From Anaerolineales bacterium (lineage in GTDB: Bacteria; Chloroflexota; Anaerolineae; Aggregatilineales; UBA2796), in contig JABTTZ010000001.1 in the NCBI GenBank assembly GCA_015075625.1, positions 1,550,001 through 1,614,000 of the forward strand: DNA of 64,000 bases, written 5' to 3'. Made by a program: the position numbers and the translations under genes. Within the stretch, counting starts at the first letter, position 1; each line of letters opens with the position of its first letter. The notes beneath the pieces were generated by a model. The model saw only the letters and a list, made by a program, of their open reading frames with translations, searched no databases and was not told the DNA's origin. Shown piece after piece: positions 36,096-46,832 of this stretch.

Positions 36096-36955
36096 TGATC
36101 CCGCCGCTAAAGCAGCGGGCTGAAACTGACCACCCCTTCGGGGCTTGAAGGCAAATGCCGCACGGTGTATTCCGCTTTAAGCCCGCGCCCTCGCCGCCTG
36201 TGATCGCCCGCCGCTAAAGCAGCGGGCTGAAAGTAGCCACCCCTTCGGGGCTTGAAGGCAAATGCCGCACGGTGTATTCCGTTTTAAGCCCGCGCCTCGC
36301 CAGCTGTGATCGCCCGCCGCTAAAGCAGCGGGCTGAAAGTAGCCACCCCTTCGGGGCTTGAAGGCAAATGCCGCACGGTGTATTCCGTTTTAAGCCCCAA
36401 CGGGGTGATTATGTCTAGCGCGGGCGTTTTAACCCCGCGCCCTCCCCGCATCCCGCCCAGACAACCGCCCGCCGCTAAAGCAGCGGGCTGAAACTGACCA
36501 CCCCTTCGGGGCCAAATGCCGCACGGTGTATTCCGCTTAAGCCCCAACGGGTGATTATGTCTAGCGCGGGCGTTTTGCCCGCGCCCTCCCCGCATCCTGC
36601 CCAGACAACCGCCCGCCGCCAGCAGCGGGCTGAATTGACCACCTGGGGCTTGAAGGCAAATGCCGCACGGTGTATTCCGCTTTAAGCCCCAGCGGGGTGG
36701 CGCTAGCGCGGGCGTTTTAACCCCGCGCCCTCGCCGCATCCCGCCCAGACAACCGCCCGCCGCTAAAGCAGCGGGCTGAAAGTAGCCACCCCTTCGGGGC
36801 TTGAAGGCAAATGCCGCACGGTGTATTCCGTTTTAAGCCCCAACGGGGTGATCATGTCTAGCGCGGGCGTTTTAACCCCGCGCCCTCCCCGCATCCCGCC
36901 CAGACAGCCGCCCGCCGCTAAAGCAGCGGGCTGAAACTGACCACCCCTTCGGGGC
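36096..36955. repeat. seven-unit palindromic repeat array
   Basis: The core CCGCCGCTAAAGCAGCGGGC begins near 36101, 36208, 36313, 36470, 36612 (degenerate), 36756 and 36910. Each is followed by CACCCCTTCGGGGCTTGAAG (a UUCG hairpin), GCCGCACGGTGTATTCCG and, in full units, AAGCCCCAACGGGGTGAT and a GCGCGGGCG/CCCCGCGC hairpin. Unit length is about 100-160 bases. The unit at 36612 and the one before it carry several short deletions. There is no unique spacer, so it is not a CRISPR. It fills the space between valS and the M24 peptidase gene. Confidence 0.92.
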
Positions 36956-37057
36956 TTGAAAACCCTCACCCCCTCGCCCCTGTTTGTCGGTACACTCTTC
37001 CCCCACAATGAGGATCACTTTTCTCTAGAGTTCTCTCTTTCTCTATGGAGCGTGTTT

Positions 37058-38179
37058 ATGTCCGCCCTTTATGCCGCCCGTTTGGAAAAACTGTACGGGC
37101 TGTTTGGTTTTGACCGCGCCGCTGTTGATGTGATTGCCCTTATTGGGGCAACAAACTTAGCCTACCTGACGGGTGTCCCTTTTGAACCGAGTTCGCGCCC
37201 GCTGTTTGCCTTTTTCCGTCCGGGGAAAACGCCCGCTGTCGTCATTCCCGCGCTTGAATTCCCCAAACTAGAGCATAACGCCCCATATGCGATGGAATTT
37301 TTCACATGGACAGACGCCGAGGGGGTTGATGTGGGCATGGAACGCGCCATGCGTGAACTGCGCCTGTTCGGGAACAAGATCGGTGTGGAGGGAATGAAAA
37401 TGCGCTATGCCGAGGGGCAGCTTCTCCAGCGGCACGCTCACCCCGTTGAGATTCGGAATATTGAGGGATGGTTGGCGAAACTGCGCGTTCACAAAGACGC
37501 TGCTGAGATCGACGCCATGCGGCGGGCAATCCGCGCCAGCGAAGCCGCCCTTGCCGAGATCATCGCCCAGGTGCGTCCGGGCATGACGGAAGTGCAGATC
37601 GCCCGCCGTTTGGAGATGGCGCAAGCCGATCATGGCGGGCAGGGGAATGCCTTTGAAACTACTGTCTTGTCCGGGGCGAAATCTGCCCTTCCGCACGGCA
37701 ACACCGCGGCTGAACCTGTCCGCGAGGGGGAATTTCTGCTCTTTGATTTTGGAACGAAGGTAGACGGCTATTGCAGCGACATTACACGCACCTTTGTGGT
37801 GGGGACGCCCCGCGATGAACTCGTGCGCATCTATGAGGCGGTGTTGGGGGCAAACGAGGCAGGGCGCAAGGCAGCCCGTCCGGGCGTCCCTGCCCAAGAA
37901 GTAGACCGCGCCGCCCGCAAGGTCATTGAGGACGCTGGCTTTGGGCAGTACTTCATCCACCGCACCGGACACGGCTTGGGGATGGACGTTCACGAAGAAC
38001 CGTACATTCGGGAAGGAAATGAGATACTTCTTGAGGCGGGGCATGTCCATACCATAGAGCCGGGCGTTTACATTCCGGGCGTGGGCGGCGTGCGCATTGA
38101 GGACGATATGTGGATCACCGAGGACGGAGCGGAATCGTTGACGAACTTCCCCCGTGAATTGCAGCGTATTGGAGGCTGA
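37058..38179 (+). CDS. M24-family Xaa-Pro aminopeptidase
   Basis: 373 residues from the ATG at 37058 with GGAG upstream. An N-terminal creatinase-like domain (about 1-135) precedes the pita-bread catalytic domain. Metal ligands are visible as the two Asp of [19 protein letters not shown], the His of [13 protein letters not shown] and the Glu residues in [10 protein letters not shown] and GVRIEDD. These fit a dinuclear-metal prolidase or aminopeptidase P. It is followed after four bases by proA, so the two are probably one operon, linking release of proline from peptides with proline synthesis. Confidence 0.92.
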   Translation: MSALYAARLEKLYGLFGFDRAAVDVIALIGATNLAYLTGVPFEPSSRPLFAFFRPGKTPAVVIPALEFPKLEHNAPYAMEFFTWTDAEGVDVGMERAMRELRLFGNKIGVEGMKMRYAEGQLLQRHAHPVEIRNIEGWLAKLRVHKDAAEIDAMRRAIRASEAALAEIIAQVRPGMTEVQIARRLEMAQADHGGQGNAFETTVLSGAKSALPHGNTAAEPVREGEFLLFDFGTKVDGYCSDITRTFVVGTPRDELVRIYEAVLGANEAGRKAARPGVPAQEVDRAARKVIEDAGFGQYFIHRTGHGLGMDVHEEPYIREGNEILLEAGHVHTIEPGVYIPGVGGVRIEDDMWITEDGAESLTNFPRELQRIGG

Positions 38180-38183
38180 ACAA

Positions 38184-39461
38184 ATGACACTCCAGACGGA
38201 TACCCGTCTTGATCTGGCACAGATCGGGCAGGCGGCGCGGGAAGCCGGGCGCATCCTTGCCAAGACGCCCACCGCCGCGAAAAATGCCGCCCTGTACGCC
38301 ATTGCCGAGGCGCTCATCGCCCGCGAGGGGGAGATTTTGGCGGCGAATGATCAGGACATGGCAGCGGGGCAGGTGGCGGGCATGACAGCAGCCCTCTTGG
38401 ATCGGCTCTCGCTTGCGGGCGGACGCCTTGCCGCCATTGCCGCCGACGTGCGAAGGGTTGCCGAACTGGATGATCCAGTGGGCGAGGTGATCGAGGCGCA
38501 GACGCTCCCCAACGGGCTGGCAATAGAACGGCGGCGGACACCCCTCGGCGTCGTTGGGGTGATCTACGAGGCGCGTCCAAACGTCACCGTCGATGTTGCC
38601 GCCCTCACACTCAAGACGAGCAACGCGGCGATCTTACGCGGCGGGAAGGAAACGATCCACAGCAACGCCATCTTGGTGCGCGTGATTCGGGAGGCGATTC
38701 AGGGCGCTGGCTTGCCCGCCGATGCGATTCAGGCGATCAACGACCCAGATCGCCGTTATGTGGGCGACCTGCTGCGCCTTGATCGCTATGTGGACATGAT
38801 CATCCCACGCGGCGGGGCAGGCTTGCATCAATTCTGCCGCGAGAACAGCACGATCCCAGTGATCACGGGGGGGATCGGGATTTGTCACCTTTTTGTCGAT
38901 GAATCGGCAAAGCAGGCGGAATCGCTGCCGGTCATTTTCAATGCGAAAACACAGCGCCCCTCGGTGTGCAATGCGCTGGACACGCTCCTCGTCCATGAGC
39001 GCGTGGCGGCGTCGTTCATCCCCCGTGTGGTAGAGCAGCTTGGCGCGGCGGGAGTCACCTTTCATCTTGATCCCCACGCCCTACCCTATGCCGGGGGTGC
39101 AGAGTGCTGCCAAGCTGCCGGTGACCATTCGTGGGATACGGAGTGGCTAAGTCTCGTGTTGGGGATCAAGGTTGTCACTGATCTGGACGAGGCAATTCAG
39201 CACATTCAAGCGCATAGCACCTTTCACAGCGACGGTATTCTGACCGAAGATGCCGAGAATGCCGCCCGCTTCTTAGAGGAAGTGGACTCGGCGGCGGTCT
39301 ATGTGAACGCCTCGACGCGCTTCACCGATGGATCGCAGCTGGGCTTGGGGGCGGAGATCGCCATCAGCACCCAGAAACTCCATGCGCGGGGACCCTTGGG
39401 GCTTCGCGAACTGACCAGTTACAAATGGGTCGTGCGCGGCGCCTACCATGTACGGACGTAA
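38184..39461 (+). CDS. proA: glutamate-5-semialdehyde dehydrogenase
   Basis: 425 residues from the ATG at 38184 with TTGGAGG about eight bases upstream. It reduces gamma-glutamyl phosphate to glutamate semialdehyde with NADPH in proline synthesis. Seen: [30 protein letters not shown], the catalytic Cys in [12 protein letters not shown], and [20 protein letters not shown] near the end. The partner kinase gene proB is not in the window. Confidence 0.96.
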   Translation: MTLQTDTRLDLAQIGQAAREAGRILAKTPTAAKNAALYAIAEALIAREGEILAANDQDMAAGQVAGMTAALLDRLSLAGGRLAAIAADVRRVAELDDPVGEVIEAQTLPNGLAIERRRTPLGVVGVIYEARPNVTVDVAALTLKTSNAAILRGGKETIHSNAILVRVIREAIQGAGLPADAIQAINDPDRRYVGDLLRLDRYVDMIIPRGGAGLHQFCRENSTIPVITGGIGICHLFVDESAKQAESLPVIFNAKTQRPSVCNALDTLLVHERVAASFIPRVVEQLGAAGVTFHLDPHALPYAGGAECCQAAGDHSWDTEWLSLVLGIKVVTDLDEAIQHIQAHSTFHSDGILTEDAENAARFLEEVDSAAVYVNASTRFTDGSQLGLGAEIAISTQKLHARGPLGLRELTSYKWVVRGAYHVRT

Positions 39462-39499
39462 CATCTGCTCATCGCTGATTCTCGGTAATCCCCCGCACG

Positions 39500-39685
39500 C
39501 ATGCCTGTAGGGGCGCCCGCCCACACCCGCCTTCACCCGACGGTACCCCATCGGGCTACGACTGACCACCCCGCCCTAAAGGACGGGGCTGAAAACAGGG
39601 AAAGATAAAAAATCTGCTTTCAGCACGCGGGCTTTAGCCCCGCGCCCCCTGGGGCGTCCGCGCCTATGACCCCGCGCCTCCGCAC
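39500..39685. repeat. GC-rich intergenic repeat block
   Basis: Pieces of the main family: TGTAGGGGCGCCCGCC, CCGACGGTACCCCATCGGGC, CACCCCGCCCTAAAGGACGG and GGGGCTTTAGCCCCGCGCCC. From 39690 to 39985 the sequence is AT-richer and holds nothing I can name. Confidence 0.65.
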
Positions 39686-39985
39686 ACCCTTTCCTTTCAC
39701 CCATACCTCATATGGTTGCCCGCTACGTTAATCGCTTAGCTATGCATCATTGTGTTCCCCTCGGTAGGGGCATGATCGTGAGCGTCTGCGCCCGTTCCCC
39801 ACCTAATCGCCGGCGGCGTTAACCGTTTACCTATTCTTCCCTATTACACCCTACTTAATCTTAACGCTTATAAAAGGCGACAAGTCCTATCTGGTTTTTG
39901 AGTTTCAATCCCTGATTTCCCTTTCTCTGTGAGGTTTTCTGCCTCTTTCTTAGGCTTTGGTGATCAAAATTGGCTCGATGAAGTA

Positions 39986-40013
39986 TTGACTCGAAAAAAG
40001 AAAGTGTTATAGT
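39986..40013 (+). promoter_or_regulatory. promoter of sugar ABC transporter operon
   Basis: TTGACT (39986-39991), a 16-base spacer and TATAGT (40008-40013), about 100 bases before the binding-protein start. No clear operator palindrome is visible. Confidence 0.6.
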
Positions 40014-40114
40014 TCTCAATTGTTCCGTTTTTTGTGCTGCACTCTCATACTTATTCCAGTCCCACCCCTGCTTGTGTGAGGGTTTGGTACGTTTCTAAAT
40101 AAAGGGTATGTGCT

Positions 40115-41410
40115 ATGAAGACTCGTCTGTTCGTGATGCTTTTAGTCGTGTTCGCGCTAATTGCAGTCCCCCTCCAAAATACTCCCGTCCAAGCTCAAGA
40201 AGTTACCTTAACCCTCGGCTCATGGCGTATAGACGATACAGCCCAGATCAGAGAAATTCTTGATGTTTTCAATAAAGCCAATCCGGGTATTGTTGTTAAG
40301 TTTGACCCCACCAATCCGCCAGACTATAACGCCACACTCCGCACACAACTGGAAGGCGGCACTGGTCCAGACCTGTTCTACCTCCGTTCGTTTGCCACCT
40401 CGCAGCAGTTGTTCAAAGAGGGTCACATTGCCTCGTTGAAAGACCTTGAGGTATTGAAAACCGCCTTTGATCCAGCCAGCCTTGTACCATGGTCAAGCGC
40501 CGAGGGCGAGCCATATGGCGTGCCGATCATGGCTGTTTCGCATGGTGTTTACTACAACCAAGATTTGTTCGCCGAACTCAATATCGCCGTTCCCACCTCA
40601 TGGGCAGACCTCATGACTGCCGCCCAGACGATCAAAGATGCGGGTAAGATTCCCTTTGCCAACGCAACGGGTGAGTCATGGACAATTGCTGAAATCGTGC
40701 TGATGAACATCGCTCCCACCTTCATCGGTGGGCGCGAAGGGCGCATGGAATACCTCGAAGGCAAGCGCTGCTTCAACGATGCCGATGCGGTGAGCGTTTT
40801 CGCCGCAGTGGGCAGTTTAGCGCCGTTCTTGCCAGCCGGTCAGCAGGCGCTCAAGTATTCGGACAGCCTCCAATTGTTCCTTCAGGGCGAGGCGGCAATG
40901 TGGTTTGGTGGATCATGGGACATTCCCGCGTTTGAGGCGGAAGCCCCCGACTTCTCGTGGAGTGTCTTTGCTGTTCCCGCCCCAGAGGGGAAGGAAAGCG
41001 CTGTGACCTTCCATCTTGACGCGGCAATTGGCATGAATGCCAATTCCAAGAACAAAGAAGCCGCCACGAAGTTCCTTGAGTGGTTGGGGACCGAAGAATT
41101 TGCCACCATGCTTGGGGATAAGCTGCCCGGTTTCTTCCCACTGCTGAAGGATGCCAAGATCACTCTCTCCAACGAACATGCCGATGCGTTCCTCAAGCTG
41201 AACGAAGGGCGTAAGACGGACATTCGTTGGGCATGGGAAAAACTGCTTGACACGCCTTCGGATATGAAGGATGCTGTCGATGGCTATACCCTGATGCAGG
41301 ATAACGCCATTGCTGTGATTAACGGCAAGGAAACGCCTGAAGAAGCGGCAAATGCCCTTCAAGCGGGTCTTGCTGTGTGGTACAAGCCGGCGATGACCTG
41401 CGGCAAGTAA
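40115..41410 (+). CDS. extracellular sugar-binding protein of CUT1 ABC transporter
   Basis: 431 residues. A signal peptide ends near VQAQ (about residue 28). The mature part is a family 1 solute-binding protein: DVFNKANPGIVVKFDP, GPDLFYLRSFA, YGVPIMAVSHGVYYN, and GSWDIPAFE near the hinge. It captures an oligosaccharide outside the cell and delivers it to the permeases encoded at 41638 and 42640. The particular sugar cannot be told. Confidence 0.92.
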   Translation: MKTRLFVMLLVVFALIAVPLQNTPVQAQEVTLTLGSWRIDDTAQIREILDVFNKANPGIVVKFDPTNPPDYNATLRTQLEGGTGPDLFYLRSFATSQQLFKEGHIASLKDLEVLKTAFDPASLVPWSSAEGEPYGVPIMAVSHGVYYNQDLFAELNIAVPTSWADLMTAAQTIKDAGKIPFANATGESWTIAEIVLMNIAPTFIGGREGRMEYLEGKRCFNDADAVSVFAAVGSLAPFLPAGQQALKYSDSLQLFLQGEAAMWFGGSWDIPAFEAEAPDFSWSVFAVPAPEGKESAVTFHLDAAIGMNANSKNKEAATKFLEWLGTEEFATMLGDKLPGFFPLLKDAKITLSNEHADAFLKLNEGRKTDIRWAWEKLLDTPSDMKDAVDGYTLMQDNAIAVINGKETPEEAANALQAGLAVWYKPAMTCGK

Positions 41411-41493
41411 GACCCATCGACGAAGCAAGTACACCTTAGCAGCCCAACTGACGAACGAACCTTACGCAGCCTATCGGTTTCGTCCTGAGATTT

Positions 41494-41507
41494 CCCGACG
41501 AATCGGG
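41494..41507 (+). other. short hairpin in binding-protein/permease gap
   Basis: CCCGA/TCGGG with a CGAA loop, followed by a G8 run and a fragment of the GGGAGAGGGG repeat family. The 227-base gap between the first two transporter genes may attenuate or process the message so that more binding protein than permease is made. Confidence 0.35.
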
Positions 41508-41637
41508 GTTGGGGGGGGCAGCACCCCTCCCAACAAGAATCGTCCCCACTTCCGCTACGCGGGAGAGGGGGCTAGGGGGTGAGGACTTGCGCGTAAGAAC
41601 GTAGCGACGTTGGGCTGCTGTATTAAAAGGATTTAGG

Positions 41638-42636
41638 ATGGCAAAAACAATTACCCCTGCCTTATCCGATCATCGCTCTGCCTCACGAGCAGCCGCTGCT
41701 TCACAAGCCAACTCTTGGCGTAAAAGGCAGCGTTTATGGTGGATGTTGTTCATCGTTCCTGCGGTGGTTGTCTATGTGATCTTCATGGCAATGCCGCTCA
41801 TCAATTCGATGGGCTTAAGTTTTTACACGGGCGAAGGGCTGCGCCCAGAGCGCTTTGTGGGGTTGGATAACTACATTCAGCTTTTCACCGGCACAGTGCT
41901 GCGCGAACGATTCTTCAATGCGCTTCGCAATACGTTTGTCTTTTTCTCGATTCATATGATCGTGCAGAACTCATTGGGGCTGTTTTTTGCCCTTCTGCTG
42001 AACTCGCAGATTCGTGGACGCAACATCTATCGCACCATCATTTTTGCGCCGGCTACCATGTCTGTGCTGGTCACGGGCTTTTTATGGTCGCTGATCCTCA
42101 ACCCGCAGTGGGGTGCGGCAAAAAAAATATTGGAAGCCTTCGGGATGCAATCGGCGGTACACCCCTGGCTTGGGGATACGCAAACCGCCCTGATGACTAT
42201 TTCACTGGTCTCCTCGTGGCAATGGGTGGGGCTGCCGACGATGATGTTCCTTGCCGGATTATTAACGATTCCACAAGAACTGATCGAAGCCGCCCATATT
42301 GATGGCGCCTCGACGTGGGAAGTCTTTATCCGCGTCAAACTTCCCCTCTTAATCCCCGTGATCGGCATTGTCTCTGTCCTGACCTTTGTGGGGAACTTCA
42401 ATGCCTTTGACGTGGTGTACACGATGGCGGGCGCACGCGGGCAGCCCGACTATTCCACCGATCTGCTGGCAACCTTCTTTTACCGCACCGCCATTGCCGG
42501 TGAGCATCCCGTTGCCAAACCTGATATGGGGCTTGGCGCAGCGATAGCCACGATCACCTTTTTGATTCTGCTCTCCGGGGTCTCGCTGTGGTTGATTCTC
42601 TCCCGTCGCGCCGAACAGAATGCCTTTCAGGACTAA
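41638..42636 (+). CDS. sugar ABC transporter permease 1
   Basis: 332 residues with six membrane segments after a basic cytoplasmic N-terminus. The EAA loop EAAHIDGASTWEVFIRVKLP, which docks with the ATPase, is near residue 220. It belongs to the UgpA/LacF type of CUT1 permeases. Ribosome binding site GGATTTAGG overlaps the start region. The second permease begins three bases after its stop. No ATPase gene follows, so a shared ATPase of the MsmX/UgpC type encoded elsewhere is likely. Confidence 0.93.
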   Translation: MAKTITPALSDHRSASRAAAASQANSWRKRQRLWWMLFIVPAVVVYVIFMAMPLINSMGLSFYTGEGLRPERFVGLDNYIQLFTGTVLRERFFNALRNTFVFFSIHMIVQNSLGLFFALLLNSQIRGRNIYRTIIFAPATMSVLVTGFLWSLILNPQWGAAKKILEAFGMQSAVHPWLGDTQTALMTISLVSSWQWVGLPTMMFLAGLLTIPQELIEAAHIDGASTWEVFIRVKLPLLIPVIGIVSVLTFVGNFNAFDVVYTMAGARGQPDYSTDLLATFFYRTAIAGEHPVAKPDMGLGAAIATITFLILLSGVSLWLILSRRAEQNAFQD

Positions 42637-42639
42637 GCC

Positions 42640-43551
42640 ATGAGACGCATCAATCTCTCCAATATTGGCACTCATGCGGTCTTGATCGTGTGGTGTCTGA
42701 TCGTCCTGTTCCCCATCTGGACGATGCTCATCAATTCGGTCAAGCCCAAGCGCGAAATCTTTCGCGATCCGTTCGGATTTCCCTCCCAATTTACAGCGGA
42801 AGGGTATCAGGGCGTGTGGATGGAGGCGGGCGATTTTAATCTGGACAAGTGCCTTGCCGAAATCCCCGCCGGGCAAAATTCGGTGGGGTGTTACTTACAA
42901 CTGCTGAACACGGGGTTTGCCGTTTACTACCGGAACAGCATCTTCGTCACGGTGGGGTCGCTGTTTCTGATTGTTTTTTTGGGATCGTTAGCCGCCTATG
43001 GGTTGGCAAATTGGCGAACAAGGCTATCGGGGCTGATCCACATCTTCTTCATTGCCGGATTGATGATCCCGATTCGCTTGGGAACAATCAACCTGCTGCA
43101 ACTGATCCAATCGCTTGGACTAGGCGATAGTGTGCTGGCGCTGATCCCCATCTATGTGGCGATGGGGATGCCCATTGCCACGTTCGTCTTAACCAGTTTT
43201 ATCCGTTCGCTGCCCAGAGAATTGAATGAGGCGGCACAAATTGATGGCGCGTCGGAGTGGCGTATCTACCGTTCGATCATTTTGCCGCTGATTCGCCCCG
43301 CCATTGCCACCGTGATCATCTTTAACATGCTCCCCATCTGGAATGATCTGTGGTTTCCGCTGATCTTCACGCGCAGCCCCGAAACGCGCACAGTCACCTA
43401 TGGGGTGTCCTTGCTGTTTGGTCAGTATTACACGGATTGGACTCGCGCCCTCAGTGCGCTCTCACTGGCGGCAGTACCGCTGTTGATCCTCTACGTGTTG
43501 ATGTCCAACCAGTTCATCAAAGGGTTGACGGCTGGTGCAGTGAAGCAATAG
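42640..43551 (+). CDS. sugar ABC transporter permease 2
   Basis: 303 residues, six membrane segments. The EAA loop reads NEAAQIDGASEWRIYRSIIL (about residue 198). It is of the LacG/UgpE type and pairs with the first permease. An unusually long periplasmic loop between helices 1 and 2 (about residues 38-98) contains two Cys. Confidence 0.93.
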   Translation: MRRINLSNIGTHAVLIVWCLIVLFPIWTMLINSVKPKREIFRDPFGFPSQFTAEGYQGVWMEAGDFNLDKCLAEIPAGQNSVGCYLQLLNTGFAVYYRNSIFVTVGSLFLIVFLGSLAAYGLANWRTRLSGLIHIFFIAGLMIPIRLGTINLLQLIQSLGLGDSVLALIPIYVAMGMPIATFVLTSFIRSLPRELNEAAQIDGASEWRIYRSIILPLIRPAIATVIIFNMLPIWNDLWFPLIFTRSPETRTVTYGVSLLFGQYYTDWTRALSALSLAAVPLLILYVLMSNQFIKGLTAGAVKQ

Positions 43552-43559
43552 GTGTAGGC

Positions 43560-44095
43560 GTTAGGCATCTGCCCTCATCCCCCTACCCCCTTCCTCTCTA
43601 GGGGAGAAGGGAGAAAAGAGGCGTTGAGGGGGCTTCCCCCTCAAACGTCCCCTTTCGATGAATAACCCTAACTAGGGCGTGTTGACAGTGTAATCTCTGT
43701 AGGGGGCGCAATGCCCCGCGCCTATCGCCGTCCGTGAGCGCCCGCCGCTAAAGCAGTGGGCTAAGGCTAACCACCCCTTCGGGGCTTAAAGACAACCTCG
43801 CCTTGCCTATGCTGATTTAAGCCCCAACGGGGCGATCATGCCTAGCGCGTGGGCTTTAGCCCCGCGCCTATCGCCGTCTGTGAGCGCCCGCCGCTAAAGC
43901 AGCGAGCTAAGGCTAACCACCCCTTCGGGGCTTAAAGACAACCTCGCCTTGCCTATGCTGATTTAAGCCCCAACGGGGCGGTCATGCCTAGCGCGTGGGC
44001 TTTAGCCCCGCGCCCCCACCCCATAACCAGAGACAGGGGCGATCTTCCCCTGTCCCTGCAAGCGGGGGAGGATAGGGGGTCTAAACCAAATACGT
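43560..44095. repeat. intergenic repeat block with two tandem units of about 175 bases
   Basis: Two nearly identical units (about 43710-43870 and 43880-44010) contain GCCCGCCGCTAAAGCAG, CCACCCCTTCGGGGCTTAAA, CCTCGCCTTGCCTATGCTG, AAGCCCCAACGGGGCG and GCGTGGGCTTTAGCCCCGCG. The flanks hold the GGGGGCTTCCCCCTCAAACG type, which recurs near 61770, and an AGAGACAGGGG type. No gene is seen. Confidence 0.85.
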
Positions 44096-44221
44096 CAACG
44101 CCGACTCCCTAAGGTGAGTCGCTACCCCTGTTTCAGGAAGGCTGCGCTATGATTGGTTGGCAAAACCACCGGTCAGACTGCTACTTATCCATCGGTGGTG
44201 AACGAGGGTGCTGAAGAACCT

Positions 44222-45361
44222 ATGACGGCGACTGCCTCAACAACCTATCTAATTGCAGCGGGGGGGACGGGCGGCGGGATTTATCCTGCGCTCACCACCG
44301 CCGAGGCGCTCCAACGCCGCGAACCACACGCCGCCCTTCATTTTGTGGGGGCGGTGGGCGGCATGGAAGAACGGATCGTCCCCCGCCAGCAGTTTGCCGG
44401 CTACCATGCCCTGCGCGGCGGTCCGCTGCATGGGGTCAGCCTGCCGCGCCGCCTCCTCAGCCTTGTTGCCATTGCCTTTGGCATCCTTCAGGGGTGGCGT
44501 CTCGTGGGGCGGCTTCGCCCGGCGGCACTTTTCCTCACGGGGGGGTGGGCGTCCTTTGCGCCAGCGGTGGCGTGCTGGCTGCGGCGCGTCCCCATCGTGA
44601 TCTACATGCCGGATATTGAACCTGCCCTCGTCATCCGCGTGATCAGCCGCTTTGCCCGCCTCATTCTGACGCCCGTCCCCGAATCTGCCGCCTATTTCGC
44701 CCATCTGCCCAAGCGCGTGCGGGTGGAAAGCGTTGGCTACCCGCTGCGCCAAAGCCTTTTGAGGGCGACGCGGGAGGCGGGCATCGCCCATTTTCGCCTT
44801 GATCCGGCGCGGAGAACCCTTTTAATTTGGGGGGGGAGTTTGGGGGCGCGGCGCATCAACGAGACGACGGGGGCGATCCTCCCCGACCTGATCGCGGCGG
44901 GCGTGCAGGTGATTCACGTCAGCGGTGAGCGCGATTGGGAAGTGGTGCGGACGCGGTGGGAATTTCTGCCAGAGGCGGTGCGGGCGCATGTCCAGGTGTT
45001 CCCCTATCTGAAGGACGATGCGGGCTTGGCAATGGCGGCGGCTGACCTCACCGTGAGCCGCGCCGGAGCGAGTACGTTAGGGGAATACCCTCATTTTGGC
45101 TTGGCGGCGATCCTCGTTCCATTGGCGTTTGCCTGGCGTTACCAGCAAGTGAACGCCGATTGGTTGGCGGCGCGGGGGGCGGCAATCCGCTTAGATGATG
45201 AACGCTTGGCGGCGGAACTGCTCCCCACCCTCCGCGCCTTGCTTGATGATTCAGAGCGCTTGCGGGAGATGAGTAAGGCAGCACGCGCGCTAGCAGGGGC
45301 GAACGCCGCCGAGCGCATCGCGGAACGGATTGCCGAAGAAGGGGCAAAGGGGCGGCATTGA
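44222..45361 (+). CDS. MurG-like GT28 glycosyltransferase, divergent
   Basis: 379 residues from the ATG at 44222; a TTG start at 44153 would add 23 residues. The GT-B fold is recognisable: N-terminal LIAAGGTGGGIYPALTTAE, LTGGWASFAPAVA and YMPDIEPALVIR; C-terminal WGGSLGARRINE and DLTVSRAGASTLGEYPHFGL with the UDP-GlcNAc-binding region. MurG adds GlcNAc to lipid I. Here the usual His after GGTGG is Gly, a position considered important for MurG catalysis. The gene stands alone, outside a mur/fts cluster. It may be the true MurG of this lineage or a related enzyme for another glycan. Confidence 0.78.
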   Translation: MTATASTTYLIAAGGTGGGIYPALTTAEALQRREPHAALHFVGAVGGMEERIVPRQQFAGYHALRGGPLHGVSLPRRLLSLVAIAFGILQGWRLVGRLRPAALFLTGGWASFAPAVACWLRRVPIVIYMPDIEPALVIRVISRFARLILTPVPESAAYFAHLPKRVRVESVGYPLRQSLLRATREAGIAHFRLDPARRTLLIWGGSLGARRINETTGAILPDLIAAGVQVIHVSGERDWEVVRTRWEFLPEAVRAHVQVFPYLKDDAGLAMAAADLTVSRAGASTLGEYPHFGLAAILVPLAFAWRYQQVNADWLAARGAAIRLDDERLAAELLPTLRALLDDSERLREMSKAARALAGANAAERIAERIAEEGAKGRH

Positions 45362-45430
45362 TCCCCCTCCCCTCTAATCAACGCTTTCCCGCCGCTTTCT
45401 CATCGATTCCCTAGTGATTTTCGGGCTACT

Positions 45431-45439
45431 TTGCTATAA
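45431..45439 (+). promoter_or_regulatory. extended -10 promoter of ahcY
   Basis: TGCTATAAT fits an extended -10 (TGnTATAAT). The -35 region is weak. The leader to the ahcY start is about 120 bases. I looked for a SAH-type riboswitch there and saw no convincing one. Confidence 0.55.
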
Positions 45440-45469
45440 TGCAGCCCCGTTGTTTCATCCACGTATTGA

Positions 45470-46831
<1,362 letters not shown>

Positions 46832-46832
46832 G

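Noticed and set aside
36096-36955. CRISPR array
   Set aside because: Units are 100-160 bases, internally palindromic and repeat almost completely; there are no short unique spacers and no cas genes.
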